Shown piece after piece: positions 61,071 through 64,000 of a stretch of DNA of 64,000 nt. The DNA is from Lampris incognitus. Lineage: Eukaryota > Chordata > Actinopteri > Lampriformes > Lampridae. Each line of letters begins with the position of its first letter. The stretch's first letter is position 1. The translations under genes were made by a program, and so were the position numbers. Location: contig NC_079213.1 in assembly GCF_029633865.1 (NCBI RefSeq), forward strand, positions 100,651,193-100,715,192, read 5' to 3'. Below the pieces are notes generated by a model. That model was given only the letters and a program-made list of their open reading frames with translations, did not search any database and was not told the origin of the DNA.

Positions 61071-61433
61071 TGCAACGACCACGGATAACTAGACTCACTG
61101 GCCCTTGACTAATAAGTCAGACCCTTTAGTTGACCGGTTAACGTAGTCGGCTGTGGTGTGGGAGACCCGGGTCTGCGTCCTGGCTGCGGCGGTTCCCGGG
61201 CTGCCCCCCGAATTCGCTACATTGGTGTCAGACCGTGAGGCCATCGGAAGTGCGTGCGCCCAGAGGTGTGAGGAAGCTGATATGCTGAAGTGTGGGGACC
61301 CGCTTCCTGAAGGAGGGGCGTAGTGTAACGACCACAGATAACGGGTCGGACCCTTTAGGCAACTAGTTAACATAGTCACCCGTGGTGCGGGCGACCCGGG
61401 TTCGCGTCCCGGCTGCCCCCTGAATTCGCTTCA
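61071..61433 (+). mobile_element. Complete TRIM with two tRNA-like LTRs
   Basis: 5' LTR 61071-61221 (TGCAACGACCACGGATAAC...GAATTCGCTACA). PBS starts TGGTGTCAG (61223) and is partly deleted. The internal region is 102 bp. A purine tract GAAGGAGGGG (61309-61318) precedes the 3' LTR 61324-61433 (TGTAACGACCACAGATAAC...). CAGA flanks both ends. Each LTR has an A-box-like TTTAGTTGACCGGTTAACG (or relative) and a B-box/T-arm, CCGGGTTCGCGTCCCGG in the 3' LTR, with a perfect 5-bp stem and 7-nt loop. No run of four T occurs in the element. No ORF, so it must borrow RT and integrase. Confidence 0.92.
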
Positions 61434-61696
61434 CAGACCTTGTAAACGCTTGTTGTTGTTGACTTGTTAAAACACGTGTCTCGCCGCAGCGTGGTGTGGA
61501 TAACCACAGTTTACGACACCAAGAGGAAGTGACGTGAGGCATCTATACAACCTATACGACAGTTGACGCAGATGGGGCGTGAGACGATAAAATAAACAAA
61601 GGATTGGAGTTTAATAGGGCCTTATACAATTGATTCTCATCAAATAAAATGTGTCCCGATAACAATCTCTCAGATTGGCTTGGGACATCCCTACTT

Positions 61697-63079
61697 ATAA
61701 GTCTGGTAAAAAAAAAAAGAAGAAAAAAAAAAAGGTGATGCCAAAACAAATTAGCTGTGGGTCATCCACTCTCAATCCAGCATGTGTTCTGTGGGATCTC
61801 AGAGAGGAAGACAAAAATAAAAACAGAAACCCCCCCCAGCTTGAAGTAAAATCGGATTCTCGCCCCTTTCTTTCTAACCGAGCATCCAACGAGTCCGGTC
61901 TGGAGGGATTTACCAGGCTACCCAAACAAGAAAGCGATGGCAGCTTATCAGCGGGCTATATTCCGGTGCACTGCATATTTCATCAGTGTGGTTTATTTAT
62001 ACCTCTACTAGTTCACCGATGCTGTGTGCACTGAAGCTGTCAGCAGTCACCACACTGGTTGCCACAATAAGCCAGCCTGCCAATCATCTCCAGCCCTCGA
62101 GATGCGCTCCAGGTGGCCTCACTTGCTGAGCTCACGGCAACGCTGTCGACACCGGCTTCACATGTATGCAGAACCGGCCTCCTCAGCCCCCCCCCCCCCC
62201 CCGTTGTTCAGGGAGGCACTTATTTGGCAACAGTTCACTTCACATCTAAGAATGAGACTTAATCCATAAAGTCTACAGTACCTACAACTGAGGGAGGAGG
62301 AGATATACGGGGGGGGTGTTCTGGGACAGTTTCTGGGAAAAGCTTCTGCTGAGTGATGCTTCAGTTGCTCTGCCATGGCTGGTTTTTAAGGGTCAGGGTT
62401 ACCGCTGTGTAAAGATAACACAAAAGGAGGTGGGGAAGAAAAAAAAAGTATAGACGATCCCCTCATAATCTGACAACCGGTTCTATTGGACTGTCCCACG
62501 GTATCAGATCGGCTGTGTGCTGGGCTAAAAGTGCCTGGATAGGACAAAACCAGGTTTCGTTATAATGGCAGGATATGCTCGACAACGTTACGTAACTGGG
62601 TGACGAGCGCCGACTGACGCGGGTTCGTCTGATCGACTGCATCTGAGGTGAAACAAAGGGCAGCCGGATGTATCCGGCTCATTTAATGGCATCCGAGGAA
62701 TCCAATATCAATCTTTAAGAATCAGCGCTCCCTTGCACAAGGTCGGGGAAAAAAAATCCTGATGAAAATAAGGAACACTTTACACTCGCCTTCAAAGTCA
62801 ACTGTATCTAATGAATGTGCCTCTGGCTTTCACCTCCCGGGTAATCAAACCCGTCAGTAGGTTGCACGTGCTGAGGGGCACGCACTGGTCAGGTTGACCA
62901 GGTATTTCACTCCATAATCAGTATTTCAGCGAGCTGAGGGCGTACCATATGCTGGACCATATGTTTGCATACATTACACTGAGTTTAGTATGCACTGCTA
63001 CGAGGTCCAAGAGAAGGAAGATGCTGCCCTTTTGGAATGGGAAGAGAGAAACTGTTGGTTTTACAACAATATTTACTGG
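61697..63079. other. Unique noncoding DNA
   Basis: Homopolymer A, C and G tracts near 61708, 62189 and 62310. 62480-62960 is repeat-free and balanced. No exon recognised. Confidence 0.35.
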
Positions 63080-64000
63080 GCGACCAGGTAGCGTGGCAGT
63101 CCACTTCATTGCCTACCAACACGGGGATCACCGGTTCGAATCCCCATGTTACCTCCGGCTTGGTCAGGCGTCCCTACAGACACAATTGGCTGTGTCTGCG
63201 GGTGGGAAGCCGGATGTGGGTATGTCTCCTGGTTGCTGCACTAGTGCCTCCTCTGGTTGGTCAGGGCGCCTGTTCAGGGGGGAGGGGGAACTGGTGGGAA
63301 TAACATGATCCTCCCACGTGCTACGTCCCCCGGGCAAAACTCCTCACTACTACTACTACTACTACTACTACTAATTTCGGCTGCTCCCGTTAGGGGTCGC
63401 TACAGCGGATCATCCGTTTCCATCTCTTCCTGTCCTCTGCATCTTCCTCTGTCACACCAGCCACCTGCATGTCCTCCCTCACCACATCCATAAACCTCCT
63501 CTTTGGCCTTCCTCTTTTCCTCTTCCCTGGCAGCTCCATATTCAGCATCCTTCTCCCAATATACCCAGCATCTCTCCTCCACACATGTCCAAGCCATTTC
63601 AATCTTGCCTCTTTTGCTTTGTCTCCAAACCGTCCAACCTGAGCTGTACCTCTAATATACTCATTCCTAATCCTGTCCTTCTTCATCACTCCCAATGAAA
63701 ATCTTAGCATCTTCAACTCTGCCAACTCCAGCTCAAACCTCGTGTCTTTTCATCAGTGCCACTGTCTCCAAACCATATAACATAGCTGGTCTCACAACCA
63801 TCTTGTAAACCTTCCCTTTAACTCTTGCTGGTACCCTTCTGTCGCACATCACTCCTGACACTCTACTCCACCCACTCCACCCTGCCTGCACTCTCTTCTT
63901 CACCTCTCTTCCGCACTCCCTGTTACTTCCCCATTTCTTACTCCCCGTTACTGGGGAAACTCCTCACTGTCAGGTGAAAAGACGCAGCTGGCGACTCCAC
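63080..64000 (+). mobile_element. SINE-A, split by an RTE LINE, running off the window
   Basis: Head with a perfect B box (GGTTCGAATCCCC near 63133), body to CAAAACTCCTCACT, then the LINE insertion. It continues at 63957 with GAAAAGACGCAGCTGGCGAC to the window end. Confidence 0.88.
63349..63956 (-). mobile_element. 5'-truncated RTE-type LINE
   Basis: Minus strand. The only coding part left is the C-terminal region of the RT protein (63725-63390), with KWLGHVWRRD, ELPGKRKRGRPKRRFMDVVR and EDAEDRKRWKRMIR, as in RTE/BovB-type LINEs. The 3' end carries a short trinucleotide tail (ACT on the plus strand). It is flanked by an exact 12-bp duplication AAACTCCTCACT (63337-63348 and 63957-63968). The catalytic RT core is absent. 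Confidence 0.88.

Larger units (their letters stand above)
60256..61696. mobile_element. DNA transposon remnant hosting a SINE and a TRIM
   Basis: AAGTAGGGATTTCC at 60256 is mirrored by the complement of GGACATCCCTACTT ending at 61696, giving 14-bp inverted ends with one mismatch. The sequence between, minus the two nested elements, is noncoding. No target duplication could be fixed, so the superfamily is open (hAT-like is my guess). Confidence 0.5.

Overview
The window is vertebrate genomic DNA, almost certainly from a teleost fish (probably a spiny-rayed one). It is dominated by dispersed repeats and long dinucleotide runs and has almost no long host open frames. The only host-gene piece I can name is a 101-base exon on the minus strand at 22132-22232. 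It has a branch-point-like CTAAT, a pyrimidine tract and an AG acceptor, and it encodes the hydrophobic GPI-signal C-terminus of the IgLON protein NEGR1. It follows that 22233 and upward is intron upstream of the last negr1 exon, about 21.3-22.1 kb is 3'UTR, and lower coordinates are 3' flank. No other NEGR1 exon was recognised.

Layout. 1-8.2 kb: a chimeric retrocopy, two SINE fragments, a hairpin element and a cluster of miniature LTR elements. 8.2-21.3 kb: mostly unique noncoding DNA with a tandem duplication carrying GTCAT arrays, two SINE-A copies, one SINE-B and a 34-bp minisatellite. 21.3-25.9 kb: negr1 exon, a THAP-like ORF and dinucleotide runs. 25.9-32.1 kb: a decayed Tx1/L1-like LINE (minus) whose ORF1 is split by a degenerate Ty3/gypsy element (27711-31612, 5-bp duplication CAACC). 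33-37 kb: a retroelement ORF1-like fragment and a rearranged endonuclease LINE. 38.9-45.3 kb: a hAT-type MITE and two copies of a composite repeat, each hit by a different TTA-flanked MITE. 46.6-49.2 kb: a complete but dead hAT transposon with an 8-bp duplication. 50-54 kb: SINEs, one split by an LTR. 56.4-58.7 kb: a large inverted-repeat element with a SINE in each arm. 59-62 kb: two more miniature LTR elements, one nested in a DNA transposon. 63-64 kb: a SINE split by a 5'-truncated RTE LINE with a 12-bp duplication.

The most interesting system is the miniature LTR element. Its LTRs are up to about 155 bp, start TG and end CA, and carry a tRNA-like Pol III promoter (A-box-like and B-box-like motifs, perfect T-arm). 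The internal region is only 52-115 bp and consists of little more than a primer-binding site complementary to tRNA-Leu and a purine tract. Copies have 4-5 bp target duplications (ATAT, GTAT, GTAT, CAGA, GTAGG). This is the architecture of a TRIM, with a tRNA-like LTR in the role that 5S RNA plays in plant Cassandra elements. Two copies share an odd 5' LTR whose first bases are an inverted copy of the LTR's own 3' end.

All assignments come from reading the sequence and from family knowledge. No database search was run, so novelty is unproven and repeat family names are mostly left open.
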